This document shows positions 46,625 through 55,469 of a stretch of 64,000 nucleotides of DNA, in pieces; the first letter of the stretch is position 1, and each line of letters begins with the position of its first letter. The DNA comes from Saliterribacillus persicus (GTDB lineage Bacteria; Bacillota; Bacilli; Bacillales; Amphibacillaceae). Both the position numbers and the translations under genes were made by a program. The stretch covers positions 124,001-188,000 of the forward strand of contig NZ_QPJJ01000003.1 of assembly GCF_003337485.1 (NCBI RefSeq), in the 5' to 3' direction. The notes under the pieces were generated by a model that did no database searches, was not told the DNA's origin, and was given only the letters and a program-made list of their open reading frames with translations.

Positions 46625-47383
46625 TTATCCAATTACTTTTTTAAGATTTTCTACATTTACTTTAGCGCTATCTAATGGATCACCATCAAATTGCTCTTGC
46701 TCAATCACATACCAATCGACACCATTTGCTTCTCCTGCAGTCCATAATGATTTAATATCAAGTGAACCGTGACCAATTTCAATGCTGCGTTTTTCTCCAT
46801 CTTTTTCGAGCATATCTTTAATATGCAAAGAAACAACTAGATTTTCATAGGCATTAATTACTTGTAGTGGATCATAACCAGCATGGGTAGTCCAATAACA
46901 ATCTAGTTCTACTTTCACTAAATCTGCATCTGTTTCTTCAAAAATAATATCAAATCCACGCTTACCATTACCAAGGTCGAAAAATTCCATATTGTGATTA
47001 TGATAAGCAAATGTGAAACCAGCATCCTTACATTTTTGTCCAATTTCGTTTAGAGATTCTGCTGCTCTGTAGTAGCTTCCTTCATCTTCTCGTAATTCCT
47101 CAGGTAGAATAGGACATATAATTAAATCATTTCCTATTTTACGGTTGTATTCCAATGAAGCTTCTAGATTATCCCCAGTTAATGAGTTGTAAGGCATATG
47201 ACTACCAGCTGCTACAATTCCAGCTTCATCCATTGCTTTTTTTAGTTCCTCTGCAGGTGTGTCAAAAAAACCAGCGAATTGTACGGCCTCATAGCCCATT
47301 TCTCCTAGCTTTTTAATCGTTCCAGTTAAGTCCTTTTCTGTATGATTTCTTACAGAGTATAATTGAATTGCTATTTTACCCAT
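46625..47383 (-). CDS. Sugar phosphate isomerase/epimerase-like TIM barrel (copy 1)
   Basis: 252 residues of the xylose-isomerase-like TIM-barrel family (AP endonuclease 2 superfamily). Metal and substrate residues typical of the family appear in FAYHNHNMEF (His-x-His), KVELDCYW (Glu and Asp), LHIKDM (His) and IGHGSLD, with a terminal-strand Glu in VIEQEQ. Relatives act as epimerases, isomerases or lyases on keto-sugars. It is the last gene of the operon with two Gfo/Idh/MocA dehydrogenases, a second TIM barrel and ThuA. I infer conversion of a 3-keto sugar or glycoside made by one of the dehydrogenases. Confidence 0.85.
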   Translation of the reverse strand: MGKIAIQLYSVRNHTEKDLTGTIKKLGEMGYEAVQFAGFFDTPAEELKKAMDEAGIVAAGSHMPYNSLTGDNLEASLEYNRKIGNDLIICPILPEELREDEGSYYRAAESLNEIGQKCKDAGFTFAYHNHNMEFFDLGNGKRGFDIIFEETDADLVKVELDCYWTTHAGYDPLQVINAYENLVVSLHIKDMLEKDGEKRSIEIGHGSLDIKSLWTAGEANGVDWYVIEQEQFDGDPLDSAKVNVENLKKVIG

Positions 47384-47400
47384 TATTACTCACCTCTTCT

Positions 47401-48444
47401 TTAGTCTATAATAACGGCTTTACCTGTTTCAGCAGATTTATATAAGCCATCAATTATTTTTTGAATTTTCGTACCTTGATCAGCAGTCGTAATTGGTGTA
47501 GTTTCATTTAAACAATGCTCAATAAAGTGAGCAATTTCCGCCTGATGTCCTTCAACTTCTGGTAAATAGGCTGGCGTTACATCTATTAGTGTATCGTGCT
47601 TTTCTTGATACATTTTTAATGGAAAGATATCAGCTCCGCCTTTATCACCCATTAATGAAACCTGCATCGTATCCTTTTTTTCTACATTTGCAGCAAAGGC
47701 TGTTTCAAGTAGTAGCGATTCACCATTTTTAAATGTAATCATTCCTACTGCCATATCTTCTACTGTGAAATTTTCATAATCCCAATCTCCAGAAAGACCA
47801 ACACCTTTTCTTTTTCCTAAATGTTGGTGCGTTTGACCTAAAACAACTGCCGGTTCTGGATATCCCATTAAATATAAGGCAGTATCGAGCATATGAACGC
47901 CGATATCGATTAGTGGGCCACCACCTTGAAGCTCTTTATTGGTGAACACACCCCAGCCTGGAATACCTCGTCTTCGAACCGCTTTCACACGTGCAGAATA
48001 GATATATCCAAATTCATTACCTTCAACAAACCTTTTTGCTGTCTGTACTTCTTGTTGAAATCGATAATGGAAACCATACATTAAAATTTTCCCAGAATCT
48101 TGTTGAGCTCTTTCCATTTCTTCGGCTTCTTGTACATTCATTGCTGGTGGTTTCTCACAAAGCACGTTACAACCTGCATTTAATGCAGCAATGGTTGCCT
48201 CTTTATGAAATTTATTCGGTACACATACACTAACCGCATCAATTTCAATTGTATTCAGCATTTCATCATACGAAGTAAATACATGTGGAATATCAAATTT
48301 AGTAGCTACTGCTCTTACTCGTTCTTCCACAATATCTGTAATGGCTACAATTTCAATACGATCTGTATGCTGTAAATAATAAGGGATGTGTACTTCTGAA
48401 GCAATCCCACCCGCTCCGATAATGGCTACTTTTAATTTTTCCAT
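47401..48444 (-). CDS. Gfo/Idh/MocA-family oxidoreductase (copy 1)
   Basis: 347 residues. An N-terminal Rossmann fold has GAGGIASEVH for NAD(P), the CEKPP motif whose Lys is catalytic is near residue 97, and a C-terminal alpha/beta domain has GGGPLIDIGVHMLD carrying the Asp and His active-site pair. Family members oxidise or reduce hydroxyls of sugars, inositols or glycosides, often at C3. It shares only general similarity with the copy at 49467-50495. Gap to the next gene is 17 bases, so cotranscription is certain; the substrate is not readable. Confidence 0.9.
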   Translation of the reverse strand: MEKLKVAIIGAGGIASEVHIPYYLQHTDRIEIVAITDIVEERVRAVATKFDIPHVFTSYDEMLNTIEIDAVSVCVPNKFHKEATIAALNAGCNVLCEKPPAMNVQEAEEMERAQQDSGKILMYGFHYRFQQEVQTAKRFVEGNEFGYIYSARVKAVRRRGIPGWGVFTNKELQGGGPLIDIGVHMLDTALYLMGYPEPAVVLGQTHQHLGKRKGVGLSGDWDYENFTVEDMAVGMITFKNGESLLLETAFAANVEKKDTMQVSLMGDKGGADIFPLKMYQEKHDTLIDVTPAYLPEVEGHQAEIAHFIEHCLNETTPITTADQGTKIQKIIDGLYKSAETGKAVIID

Positions 48445-48463
48445 TTCTTTACCTCCTCTAAAG

Positions 48464-49432
48464 CTATGCCCACCACATGTCAGCTGGTTGCTCTGTAATT
48501 AAAACTGTTTGCAAGTTCGTTACAGCTCTATTAAATCCTTCTTCAATAGACATAATTGGATCCTCGTGTTCAATTGAAACGACATAATCGTAACCAAATG
48601 TGCGCAATGCACTCATCATATTGGACCAATCCTGCATACTATGTCCACAGCCTACTGAGCGGAAATTCCACGCGCGTGTTTGAATATTTCCATATGGCTG
48701 CATATCCGTTAATCCATACATATTGACATTATCTTGATCAATATACGTATCCTTTGCATGAAAATGGTAGATTGCATCTTCTTTTGCTAATATTTTTATG
48801 GCTGCAACAGGGTCAATGCCTTGCCACCAGAGGTGACTTGGATCTAAATTTGCACCAATAGCTTTTGATGTTCTTTCACGTAATTTGAGCATTGTATGAG
48901 GGGTATGCACTAAAAACCCTGCATGTAACTCAATCCCGATTTTCACATCATTTTTCTCAGCTAGTGCACCAATTTCCTTCCAATACGGGATCAATTTGTT
49001 CTCCCATTGCCACTCTAGTAAATCAGAGAAATCTGTCGGCCATGGTGCCACAGGCCAATTTGGGTATTTCGCACCCTCTTGATCTCCTGGCGTACCAGAA
49101 AAACAATTAACGACCGGCACTTTCATTAATCCTGCTAATTCAATCGTTTTTCTTAATGCAACGTCACTCTCTTCACGAAATTTATCATCTGGCGTCAAAG
49201 GATTACCGTGGCAACTGAATGCACTAATGGAAAGTCCGCGATCTTCTACCTTTTTTAAATATTCATTTCTTTTACCTTCATCTTTAAGTAAGCTGTCAAT
49301 ATCACAATGACTGTTTCCAGGATATGCGCCTGTTCCAATCTCTACCGCATCAAGTCCAGCTGCTTTAACATAATCCAACATTTCCTCAAAGGATTTCTCA
49401 CCAAATAAAACGGTAAACACACCTAACTTCAT
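48464..49432 (-). CDS. Sugar phosphate isomerase/epimerase-like TIM barrel (copy 2)
   Basis: 322 residues. Active-site segments are KIGIELHAGFL (Glu and His), GANLDPSHLWWQG (Asp and His), YHFHAKDTYID (His) and VSIEHEDP (Glu), a metal-binding pattern of xylose-isomerase-like epimerases and 3-keto-glycoside-processing enzymes. It is longer than copy 1 and belongs to a different subfamily. GGAGG is present ahead of ATG. Placement between the two dehydrogenase genes suggests it acts on one of their products. Confidence 0.87.
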   Translation of the reverse strand: MKLGVFTVLFGEKSFEEMLDYVKAAGLDAVEIGTGAYPGNSHCDIDSLLKDEGKRNEYLKKVEDRGLSISAFSCHGNPLTPDDKFREESDVALRKTIELAGLMKVPVVNCFSGTPGDQEGAKYPNWPVAPWPTDFSDLLEWQWENKLIPYWKEIGALAEKNDVKIGIELHAGFLVHTPHTMLKLRERTSKAIGANLDPSHLWWQGIDPVAAIKILAKEDAIYHFHAKDTYIDQDNVNMYGLTDMQPYGNIQTRAWNFRSVGCGHSMQDWSNMMSALRTFGYDYVVSIEHEDPIMSIEEGFNRAVTNLQTVLITEQPADMWWA

Positions 49433-49466
49433 TTCGATTCCTCCTCGTACGCTTTTTATATCTGCA

Positions 49467-50495
49467 TTAGTTTATTGCTATTGTCTTTTTCGTTTCATTA
49501 GATTCTAAAGCTGCTAAAATAATTTTAAGAGAATTATATCCTTCTTCCCCACAAATCAATGGTTTAGTATTGTTTTCGATGCTCTCTACAAAATGAGAAA
49601 TAACACCTGAAGAAGTTTGCTCAGCTATTTTATTAGTCTGAATTTGCCCTAATTCATAATTCACTTTTGAACCGTCATTGTATTGCGCGATTAAACTATA
49701 CGTTGGATGCTCTTCTAGACGCAGCATCCCTTTCTCCCCGTAAATGACAGTGGAATTATCTTCTCCTGCGTTATAAGCCCAACTAGCTGTTAATGTGCCG
49801 ATAATACCGGATTCACTTCTTAACACAGCTACTGCTTGATCATCAACATTACTATTTTCTTTTGCAGATGACTCTACCAATGAAGAGACTTCTTTAAATT
49901 CTTCTCCCAATATATAACGAATAAGATCAGCTTTATGCACACCAAGATCTCCTAATGCACCTATAAAAGCTTCCTCTTTACGGAAGAACCAACTATCTGC
50001 CCCATCAATGCTCCAGCCTTCAGGACCGCCATGACCAAATGTTGTTCTGAAGCTATAAATTTTTCCTAGTGCACCTTCTGCAATTAAGTCACGAGCCTTT
50101 TGATGAGACGGAACAAATCGTTGATTATGTGCAATCATCAATGTCTTACCGGATTTCCCTCCCGCTTCGATCATGCTTTTTGCTTCTTCATCAGATGTTG
50201 CCATAGGCTTTTCACATAACACATGCTTGTGATTTTCCAAAGCAAATACTGTCACAGGTGCATGCAAATAGTTTGGAAGGCAAACGCTTACAGCTTGAAC
50301 CTCAGGATCAACGATAGCCTCTTTATACGAAGTGTATGCTTTTGCTCCATATTTCAATGCTGTTTCCTGCACTCTTTCTTCTAATACATCACATACTGCT
50401 ACAATTTCAACATCTGGATGGTTATCGTACTCAGGTAAATGTCGATGGATGGCAATACTTCCACATCCAATCACTGCTACTTTTAATTTTTCCAT
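49467..50495 (-). CDS. Gfo/Idh/MocA-family oxidoreductase (copy 2)
   Basis: 342 residues. The NAD-binding motif is IGCGSIAIHRH, the catalytic Lys lies in CEKPMATSDEEA, and GALGDLGVHKADLIRY carries the active-site Asp and His. The C-terminal domain includes a WSIDGADSWFFRKEEA stretch seen in sugar or glycoside dehydrogenases. The GGAGG lies 12 bases before ATG 50495, a long but workable spacing. It is the second gene of the ThuA operon; the presence of two such enzymes suggests an oxidation-reduction cycle at one carbon (inference). Confidence 0.9.
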   Translation of the reverse strand: MEKLKVAVIGCGSIAIHRHLPEYDNHPDVEIVAVCDVLEERVQETALKYGAKAYTSYKEAIVDPEVQAVSVCLPNYLHAPVTVFALENHKHVLCEKPMATSDEEAKSMIEAGGKSGKTLMIAHNQRFVPSHQKARDLIAEGALGKIYSFRTTFGHGGPEGWSIDGADSWFFRKEEAFIGALGDLGVHKADLIRYILGEEFKEVSSLVESSAKENSNVDDQAVAVLRSESGIIGTLTASWAYNAGEDNSTVIYGEKGMLRLEEHPTYSLIAQYNDGSKVNYELGQIQTNKIAEQTSSGVISHFVESIENNTKPLICGEEGYNSLKIILAALESNETKKTIAIN

Positions 50496-50511
50496 AATAA
50501 AATCATTCCTC

Positions 50512-51228
50512 CTATTTATTTATATTTTCTAATGGTTTTGCATTTCCATAAGTAGGATAATCTCTACCTACTGGCGCTACCCAATTTACAGCATTTTTGA
50601 TGACCTGTTGAATTTGTGCTTGATGATAAGTCGGATATGCTTCATGACCAGGTCTAAAATAAAATATTTTTCCGTTTCCTCTTCTATATGTGCAACCAGA
50701 GCGGAATACTTCTCCACCTTCAAACCAACTCATAAATACAAGCTCTTCTGGTGTGGGGATATCAAAATGCTCTCCATACATCTCTTCTTTTTCAAGCTCA
50801 ATGTATTCTCCAATCCCTTTTGCAATTGGATGGCTCGGATCTATCACCCACAGGCGTTCTTTTTCATCTGCTTCACGCCACTTTAAGTCACAGCTTGTTC
50901 CCATAAGCTTTTTAAAGATTTTAGAAAAGTGACCGGAATGCAGTACGATTAAACCCATTCCCTGTAACACACGCTGATGGATTTTTTCCACCCATTCGTC
51001 TGCAACCTCATGATGCGCCAAATGGCCCCACCAAATTAATACATCTGTATTTTCTAAAAGTTCATCTGATAATCCATGATTTTCTTCATCTAAAGTTGCA
51101 GTTAATACTTGATCCTCATCGTTATCCAAAAAAGATTTTATAGCTCCATGGATACCGTTTGGATATATTTTTGCAACTTCGTTATTTTTCTTTTCGTGTC
51201 TATATTCATTCCATACTAATATTTGCAT
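50512..51228 (-). CDS. ThuA-like protein
   Basis: 238 residues of the ThuA (trehalose utilisation) family, a class I glutamine-amidotransferase-like fold. Typical segments are VTVWNE-like [57 protein letters not shown] and [13 protein letters not shown]. In Rhizobium ThuA works with a Gfo/Idh/MocA dehydrogenase (ThuB) on trehalose/sucrose via 3-keto intermediates. It is the first gene of the five-gene operon here, with AAGGAGGG ahead of the ATG, facing an AraC-type regulator. Confidence 0.9.
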   Translation of the reverse strand: MQILVWNEYRHEKKNNEVAKIYPNGIHGAIKSFLDNDEDQVLTATLDEENHGLSDELLENTDVLIWWGHLAHHEVADEWVEKIHQRVLQGMGLIVLHSGHFSKIFKKLMGTSCDLKWREADEKERLWVIDPSHPIAKGIGEYIELEKEEMYGEHFDIPTPEELVFMSWFEGGEVFRSGCTYRRGNGKIFYFRPGHEAYPTYHQAQIQQVIKNAVNWVAPVGRDYPTYGNAKPLENINK

Positions 51229-51293
51229 CTTACCGATTCCCTCCTTACCTATTTGATTACATCATAAAGGATTCGCAATGAAATGAACATAAA

Positions 51294-51302
51294 TGATATA
51301 AT
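51294..51302 (+). promoter_or_regulatory. Extended -10 promoter of the AraC regulator
   Basis: TGATATAAT (TGn + TATAAT), 41 bases ahead of the ATG at 51344, without a recognisable -35 hexamer. Confidence 0.5.
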
Positions 51303-51343
51303 TAAAACATGAACTATTTTGCTATTGAAAGTTGGGGAAGAAA

Positions 51344-52108
51344 ATGAAAATTCGATTTTGTGGTTATTCTTACCATGCAAAGAAGTATCATACTGCACAT
51401 CGTTCTGGATTAGCTTCTTATCTATTTCGCTTACAAACAGATGGCATTGCAGAAGTTACTGTGAAAGGAAAGAAGAGTCGAATTAAAAAAGGGGACTTAC
51501 TTATTGTAAAGCCTTCTGAAAAGTATGAATTATGGGTGGATGAGGGGAATAAAAGTGGTGATTTTCATCTTTTGTGCGAGGGTGAATGGATCGATAATTT
51601 ATTTCGTGATTCACCTGCCATTACAAAGATTGAGTTAGAGGATACGCTTATTTCTCTATGGCACCATATTATTTTAGAAGAAAGAAGACCAAAAAAAGAA
51701 CAAAATGAAGAGCTTTCCCATTATTTGCTGAAAGCTCTATCTATTTCACTTAAAAGGTTAATCGATGACCGTGCTACAAATTATCATCGACCATATGTAG
51801 TTACTCGAATGATGCGGTACATAGAAGAACACGCAACGACGCCAGGATTTCGTCTGGAAGATGTAGCGAAGCATTGTGATCTTAGCGTCTCACGCTGTGT
51901 GCATCTATTTAAAGAAAATTTAGCTAAAACAATGTTAGATTATGCACAAGAAATACGAATTTCGGCTGCATTAAATCAAATGAAATATACAACTATGACC
52001 TTAGAAACAATTTCGGATAATTGTGGTTTCGGTTCTTATTCTTACTTCCATCGCGTTTTCAAAAAATATCACGGTAAAGCACCTAATGAAGTCAGAAATA
52101 AGCTTTAA
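51344..52108 (+). CDS. AraC-family transcriptional regulator
   Basis: 254 residues. The N-terminal half is a cupin-like ligand-binding domain (HRSGLASYLFRLQTDG, then KKGDLLIVKPSEKYEL); the C-terminal half is a double HTH (FRLEDVAKHCDLSVSRCVHLFK, then NCGFGSYSYFHRVFKKYHGKAP). A TTG at 51332 is in frame, but GGGGAAG spacing favours ATG 51344. It diverges from the ThuA operon with a 115-base shared control region, so it is the probable activator of those genes. Confidence 0.9.
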   Translation: MKIRFCGYSYHAKKYHTAHRSGLASYLFRLQTDGIAEVTVKGKKSRIKKGDLLIVKPSEKYELWVDEGNKSGDFHLLCEGEWIDNLFRDSPAITKIELEDTLISLWHHIILEERRPKKEQNEELSHYLLKALSISLKRLIDDRATNYHRPYVVTRMMRYIEEHATTPGFRLEDVAKHCDLSVSRCVHLFKENLAKTMLDYAQEIRISAALNQMKYTTMTLETISDNCGFGSYSYFHRVFKKYHGKAPNEVRNKL

Positions 52109-52109
52109 T

Positions 52110-52802
52110 TTACCCAGTCATTTTTGAGAGCATTTGTAAAAGCTCTACTCTATTTTTGATATCAAGCTTTTTGTATACAAGTGATAAATAATTTTTAACT
52201 GTACCCTCTGAAATAGATAACTCTTCAGCGATCATGCGATTTGTCCAACCCTTTTTCAACAATTGGATAATTTGCCATTCACGCTTATTTAAATCTGTTC
52301 GATCAGCAAAATGTTCTTTAATAAAATGAAGAGAGCTTTCTCGTTCTATTTGTAGTAGCGCATCTAGTCTTTTTGAGAAATACTGGACAAGCTTCTGCGG
52401 TGCTACAAATTTACCTTCTGTTATAAACCTTAAAATATCTTTAAATTCCTTCAGCCCTGAGCTTTTTAAAATATAGCCATCTGCACATACCGATAAAACT
52501 GTTTCAATCGATTCTTCATCATCATATGCACTTAATAGTACTACCTTCATATCCGGGTATTCGGTTTTAAGTTTCTTCGCACAGGCTAAACCATCCATCA
52601 CAGGCATATGGATATCTAATAAACAAAGGTAGGGTCTAATTTCCTTTTCTTCGATAAATTCAATTACCTCTTGACCATTTGTTAATTTGCCAATTACACT
52701 AAATTCATCCATATCTTCGACAAAATTTGTGATCATATCTCTAAAAAGTGTTTGCGATTCTGCTACGACTACTGTGTGTTTGCTCAAGTTAGTAACCCCC
52801 AT
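52110..52802 (-). CDS. Orphan NarL/LuxR-type response regulator
   Basis: 230 residues. The receiver domain has phospho-acceptor Asp63 (LLDIHMPVMD) and Lys in YILKSSG. The N-terminal acidic pair is reduced to AES (Glu15), which may weaken Mg binding. The C-terminal LuxR HTH is WTNRMIAEELSISEGTVKNYLS. No histidine kinase gene is adjacent. It converges on the AraC gene with one base between the stop codons. ATG 52802 follows AAGGA; an alternative TTG eight bases after GGGGG would drop five residues. Targets unknown. Confidence 0.88.
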   Translation of the reverse strand: MGVTNLSKHTVVVAESQTLFRDMITNFVEDMDEFSVIGKLTNGQEVIEFIEEKEIRPYLCLLDIHMPVMDGLACAKKLKTEYPDMKVVLLSAYDDEESIETVLSVCADGYILKSSGLKEFKDILRFITEGKFVAPQKLVQYFSKRLDALLQIERESSLHFIKEHFADRTDLNKREWQIIQLLKKGWTNRMIAEELSISEGTVKNYLSLVYKKLDIKNRVELLQMLSKMTG

Positions 52803-52947
52803 TTTTTATTATTCCTTACAAAACGAACTCCCTTAGATAAAAATGTTATTTATTATTTAATCGATCGTTACATATGACTTTCATCCTTGAAAAACAAGGT
52901 TAAAATAACTACAATACCGTTATTATACCCTAAAACCTATTCTTATT

Positions 52948-52954
52948 AAAGAAC
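52948..52954 (-). promoter_or_regulatory. SinR-type box
   Basis: AAAGAAC on +, i.e. GTTCTTT on the minus strand, matching the GTTCTYT consensus; about 150 bases upstream of the orphan response regulator gene. Confidence 0.45.
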
Positions 52955-53239
52955 ATTTTAGTATTATTTGCCTAATAAATGAAAATATTTAATTTAAACG
53001 TTTTTTTTATATTACAAATTCACTAAAAATTTTTATAGTACATAGCTACTTATCATCGTTCATTATAAATACACCATCGTTATCACCCTTTTGAAAATTC
53101 TTAATTAAGAACATTTTCCGCTAAAAAATGACGTGTATTTCACACCTTTTAAATCTTACTTTGTCGCTTTTCTTTTTTAAAGAGTCTGACACTAATTATC
53201 CTTTTTTAATATATGACTATACGACTTCTTATTCTATAT

Positions 53240-53246
53240 AAAGAAC
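53240..53246 (-). promoter_or_regulatory. SinR-type box
   Basis: AAAGAAC followed by ATTA, in the same sequence context as the box at 52948-52954, 54 bases beyond the end of the glycosyltransferase-like gene on its upstream-of-response-regulator side. Confidence 0.4.
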
Positions 53247-53299
53247 ATTACTACAAAATTAATTTTATTGCAATACATTCATACTAAAATAACTTATTT

Positions 53300-54325
53300 T
53301 TATCTTTTAGCCATATCCAACCATGCTTTCCATGATACTTCCTGCTTACCAGACAGATGAAGAATTGGCATGCCGAGAGTTACGGCATCCCATGCAGCCC
53401 ATGTCATTTTATTATCAGTATTTAACTGGATATATTTATCTACTTTGGAAAAGAAACTGTATGCATACATACCTTTTTGAATAAGCTGAACATAACCTTC
53501 TAATTGAAACTGTTGCAATTGACGTCTGAATTTTTCTTCATTCTCTATTTCACCGATAATAACCCAGTACACATTGTCTTGATTATGTTTAATTTTTTGT
53601 AAAAATGATAATATTCTTCTTGTTTCCATTTGCGAAATAGAAGGTTGATAAGTCAAAAGGTAATCTTCCTTAATCTTTTTATGTGTATCCTGTTGCCAAG
53701 CAATCAATTTATTTAATATCCGAGCATAGTTAATTTGAGCATAGGAAATCCACTTTAGATCGCTCGTTTCGTAATGTTGTTGATAGAAAGCTTTCACAGA
53801 TAAAGATGCAGTGAATATTTGTTCAAATTTTTCAAAATAATTTGATTGTACTTTCTTCCACTCACCAGTGAAAAAAGTATTGGTGTGTAGCCACATATAC
53901 TTCTTTTCCGCCTGAACCATATCTGCAACATAGTAAGATGAAATACCTTGAGATAGCGTTATCGCTTGCGTGTACAAATAACAATTATTTTGAATACGAG
54001 ACTTTATATCGGACCACCACAATATTGATAAATTGGGAGCTAGATACGTTAATTTTCTCAAGTGCATGCTTATTTCTAGTAAGTTTAATTGAAATTGCCA
54101 ACTCGTTACATTCTTCTCTAATTCACTACTGATCATCCTGATGGGCGGTAATACTTTACCAAATGTCCGAAGTTTTCTTGCAAGCGATAATTTTGGTGTT
54201 AATAGTTGAATGTCAACTTCTGTAGCCTGCTCGCTCATTACAGAAACAAAATAAAGCATTTCTTCTTCGGTTAATATAGGATCGTAAAGATCAAGAACAA
54301 TTAATAAGCGATTTCCCTTCACCAT
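53300..54325 (-). CDS. Glycosyltransferase-like (GT-B fold) protein, uncertain
   Basis: 341 residues; I do not recognise a precise family. The N-terminus (LLIVLDLYDPILTEEEMLYFVSV) and the C-terminal DAVTLGMPILHLSG stretch resemble the donor-binding half of group 1 glycosyltransferases, including those of accessory-Sec adhesin glycosylation loci. The usual EX7E motif is not evident. No signal peptide or membrane span. AAGGAAG supports ATG 54325 over TTG 54343. It is cotranscribed with the SinR-like gene 28 bases upstream. A cell-surface or exopolysaccharide role would suit that partner, but this is inference. Confidence 0.5.
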   Translation of the reverse strand: MVKGNRLLIVLDLYDPILTEEEMLYFVSVMSEQATEVDIQLLTPKLSLARKLRTFGKVLPPIRMISSELEKNVTSWQFQLNLLEISMHLRKLTYLAPNLSILWWSDIKSRIQNNCYLYTQAITLSQGISSYYVADMVQAEKKYMWLHTNTFFTGEWKKVQSNYFEKFEQIFTASLSVKAFYQQHYETSDLKWISYAQINYARILNKLIAWQQDTHKKIKEDYLLTYQPSISQMETRRILSFLQKIKHNQDNVYWVIIGEIENEEKFRRQLQQFQLEGYVQLIQKGMYAYSFFSKVDKYIQLNTDNKMTWAAWDAVTLGMPILHLSGKQEVSWKAWLDMAKR

Positions 54326-54352
54326 ATTTAATCTTCCTTTCAAGTATTGGAA

Positions 54353-54721
54353 TCAATCATTCTTTTTTATAGCGTTAGAAGCTACATTATCTATTTCTTT
54401 CTGTTTGTTTTTCCATTTCACAAATTCAAAGACCGGCTTATAAGCGATCAACTCTTCTTTTTTTATACCTAATTCATCTAGAGTCTGACTAACGCTTTCT
54501 TGATTATATTCATCATCATTTTGATTAATGTTTCCTACTAATGTAATCAGACTTACGTCTAATACTTTTGATATCTTTTCTAAAATTTGAATTGATGGAT
54601 TATCATTTAAGTTCCGTTCAATATTACTCAAATATGACTTAGATATTTGTGCACGTTCTGCTAGTTCTGACAAAGTTAAATTCTTTTCTTTACGAATGCG
54701 GTTAATATTATCACCTATCAT
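54353..54721 (-). CDS. sinR: SinR-like XRE-family repressor
   Basis: 122 residues. The first 66 match B. subtilis SinR closely (MIGDNINRIRKEKNLTLSEL at the start, then KSYLSNIERNLNDNPSIQ and KVLDVSLITLVG), giving an XRE DNA-binding domain. The C-terminal part (KEELIAYKPVFEFVKWKNKQ) corresponds to the SinR/SinI helical dimerisation segment (in SinR FREFLDYQKWRKSQ). SinR represses matrix genes and is antagonised by SinI. No sinI gene is visible beside it. Two boxes of the SinR consensus lie upstream (54807-54821, 54847-54853), which suggests autoregulation. Confidence 0.8.
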   Translation of the reverse strand: MIGDNINRIRKEKNLTLSELAERAQISKSYLSNIERNLNDNPSIQILEKISKVLDVSLITLVGNINQNDDEYNQESVSQTLDELGIKKEELIAYKPVFEFVKWKNKQKEIDNVASNAIKKND

Positions 54722-54806
54722 TCTAACCCCTCACATTCTACTCATTTGCGAATCATATTTTTATAAATGATAGATACAAATAACAAGGTATCTAACTCAA
54801 GTTTAA

Positions 54807-54821
54807 TTCTTTATAAAGAAC
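54807..54821. promoter_or_regulatory. Palindromic SinR-type site upstream of the sinR-like gene
   Basis: TTCTTTATAAAGAA (54807-54820) is a perfect 14-bp palindrome; with the next base it contains the SinR-type box AAAGAAC (54815-54821). Confidence 0.55.
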
Positions 54822-54846
54822 AAGTCAACTTATTTTTAGATATATT

Positions 54847-54853
54847 GTTCTTT
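54847..54853 (+). promoter_or_regulatory. SinR-type box
   Basis: GTTCTTT, exact consensus, in opposite orientation to the box 26 bases away. Confidence 0.5.
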
Positions 54854-54875
54854 TTTAAGAATTTATACCTCAAAT

Positions 54876-54908
54876 AAAAGTCTCTTAACTAGAGTTAAGA
54901 GACTTTTT
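54876..54908. terminator. Terminator after DUF5392-like gene
   Basis: Long perfect A/T-bounded stem AAAAGTCTCTTAACT with its complement 54893-54907 and a very short loop; T runs on both strands, 12 bases past the stop codon. Confidence 0.85.
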
Positions 54909-54919
54909 AAAAAGCTATA

Positions 54920-55363
54920 TTATACAATTTTTTTCCTTTGATTTTCTTCCGTTAGAAAGCGCATGAAATGCTGTAACGAAAGGTTTGGTTGTGATTCAAT
55001 TAGTTTTATGTATACATCCTTTTGATAATCGTTTGCATATTTACTATGTTTAATTCGTTCAATAATATGTAAGTTTTGGATACTTCTCATTTTTCTTTTA
55101 ATAAATTTAGATTCATGATAAAGGGCAAATCCTATTGCAGCCATCAACGCATAAACAGATGACAACATTAATGTGTTTGAAGTATAACTATTCGTAAACA
55201 AGAAAAATATCAATTGTAAGACTGAGACAATAATAATTGGAATAGAAAACATGACATATCTAGTATTCTTTTTCACTAATGGACTAATTTTTTTGAATAA
55301 ATCTTCTAATTCTACCCGAATAAAAGACGGTAACTCATTTGTCATTGTAGAATACACCTTCAT
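54920..55363 (-). CDS. Two-TM membrane protein, DUF5392-like
   Basis: 147 residues. A polar N-terminus of about 40 residues, two membrane segments (YVMFSIPIIIVSVLQLIFFLF and LMLSSVYALMAAIGFALY), then a basic cytoplasmic tail of about 60 residues. It resembles the B. subtilis YwnF/DUF5392 group, but I hold that loosely. The start is ambiguous: ATG 55363 is only two bases from GGAGG, whereas GTG 55357 has ideal spacing. Monocistronic between two terminators. Function unknown. Confidence 0.65.
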   Translation of the reverse strand: MKVYSTMTNELPSFIRVELEDLFKKISPLVKKNTRYVMFSIPIIIVSVLQLIFFLFTNSYTSNTLMLSSVYALMAAIGFALYHESKFIKRKMRSIQNLHIIERIKHSKYANDYQKDVYIKLIESQPNLSLQHFMRFLTEENQRKKIV

Positions 55364-55413
55364 TACCTCCAATCTTTTTTTACTTTACTTTTATCTTTTC
55401 CCGTTTTTCAAAA

Positions 55414-55447
55414 TTAAAAACCTATACCCTAACTTAAGGCATAGGTT
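55414..55447 (-). terminator. Terminator after cupin gene
   Basis: 7-bp stem AACCTAT/ATAGGTT with inner GG/CC pairs, followed on the minus strand by TTTTTAATTTTG. Confidence 0.65.
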
Positions 55448-55469
55448 AATTGTTCTAATCTTAACATGA

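Larger units (their letters stand above)
52803..53299. other. Long AT-rich non-coding region with SinR-type boxes
   Basis: 497 bases without a credible gene. AAAGAAC occurs at 52948-52954 and 53240-53246, each followed by ATT, and a near copy (TAAGAACATTTT) lies in the palindrome TTCTTAATTAAGAA around 53098-53111. AAAGAAC is the complement of the B. subtilis SinR box GTTCTYT. No terminator follows the glycosyltransferase-like gene in a clear form. Confidence 0.5.

Noticed and set aside
52803-53299. Search for an RNA gene, riboswitch or small protein in the 497-base gap
   Set aside because: No T-box, riboswitch-like fold, tRNA or credible short frame could be seen; only AT-rich sequence and SinR-type boxes.
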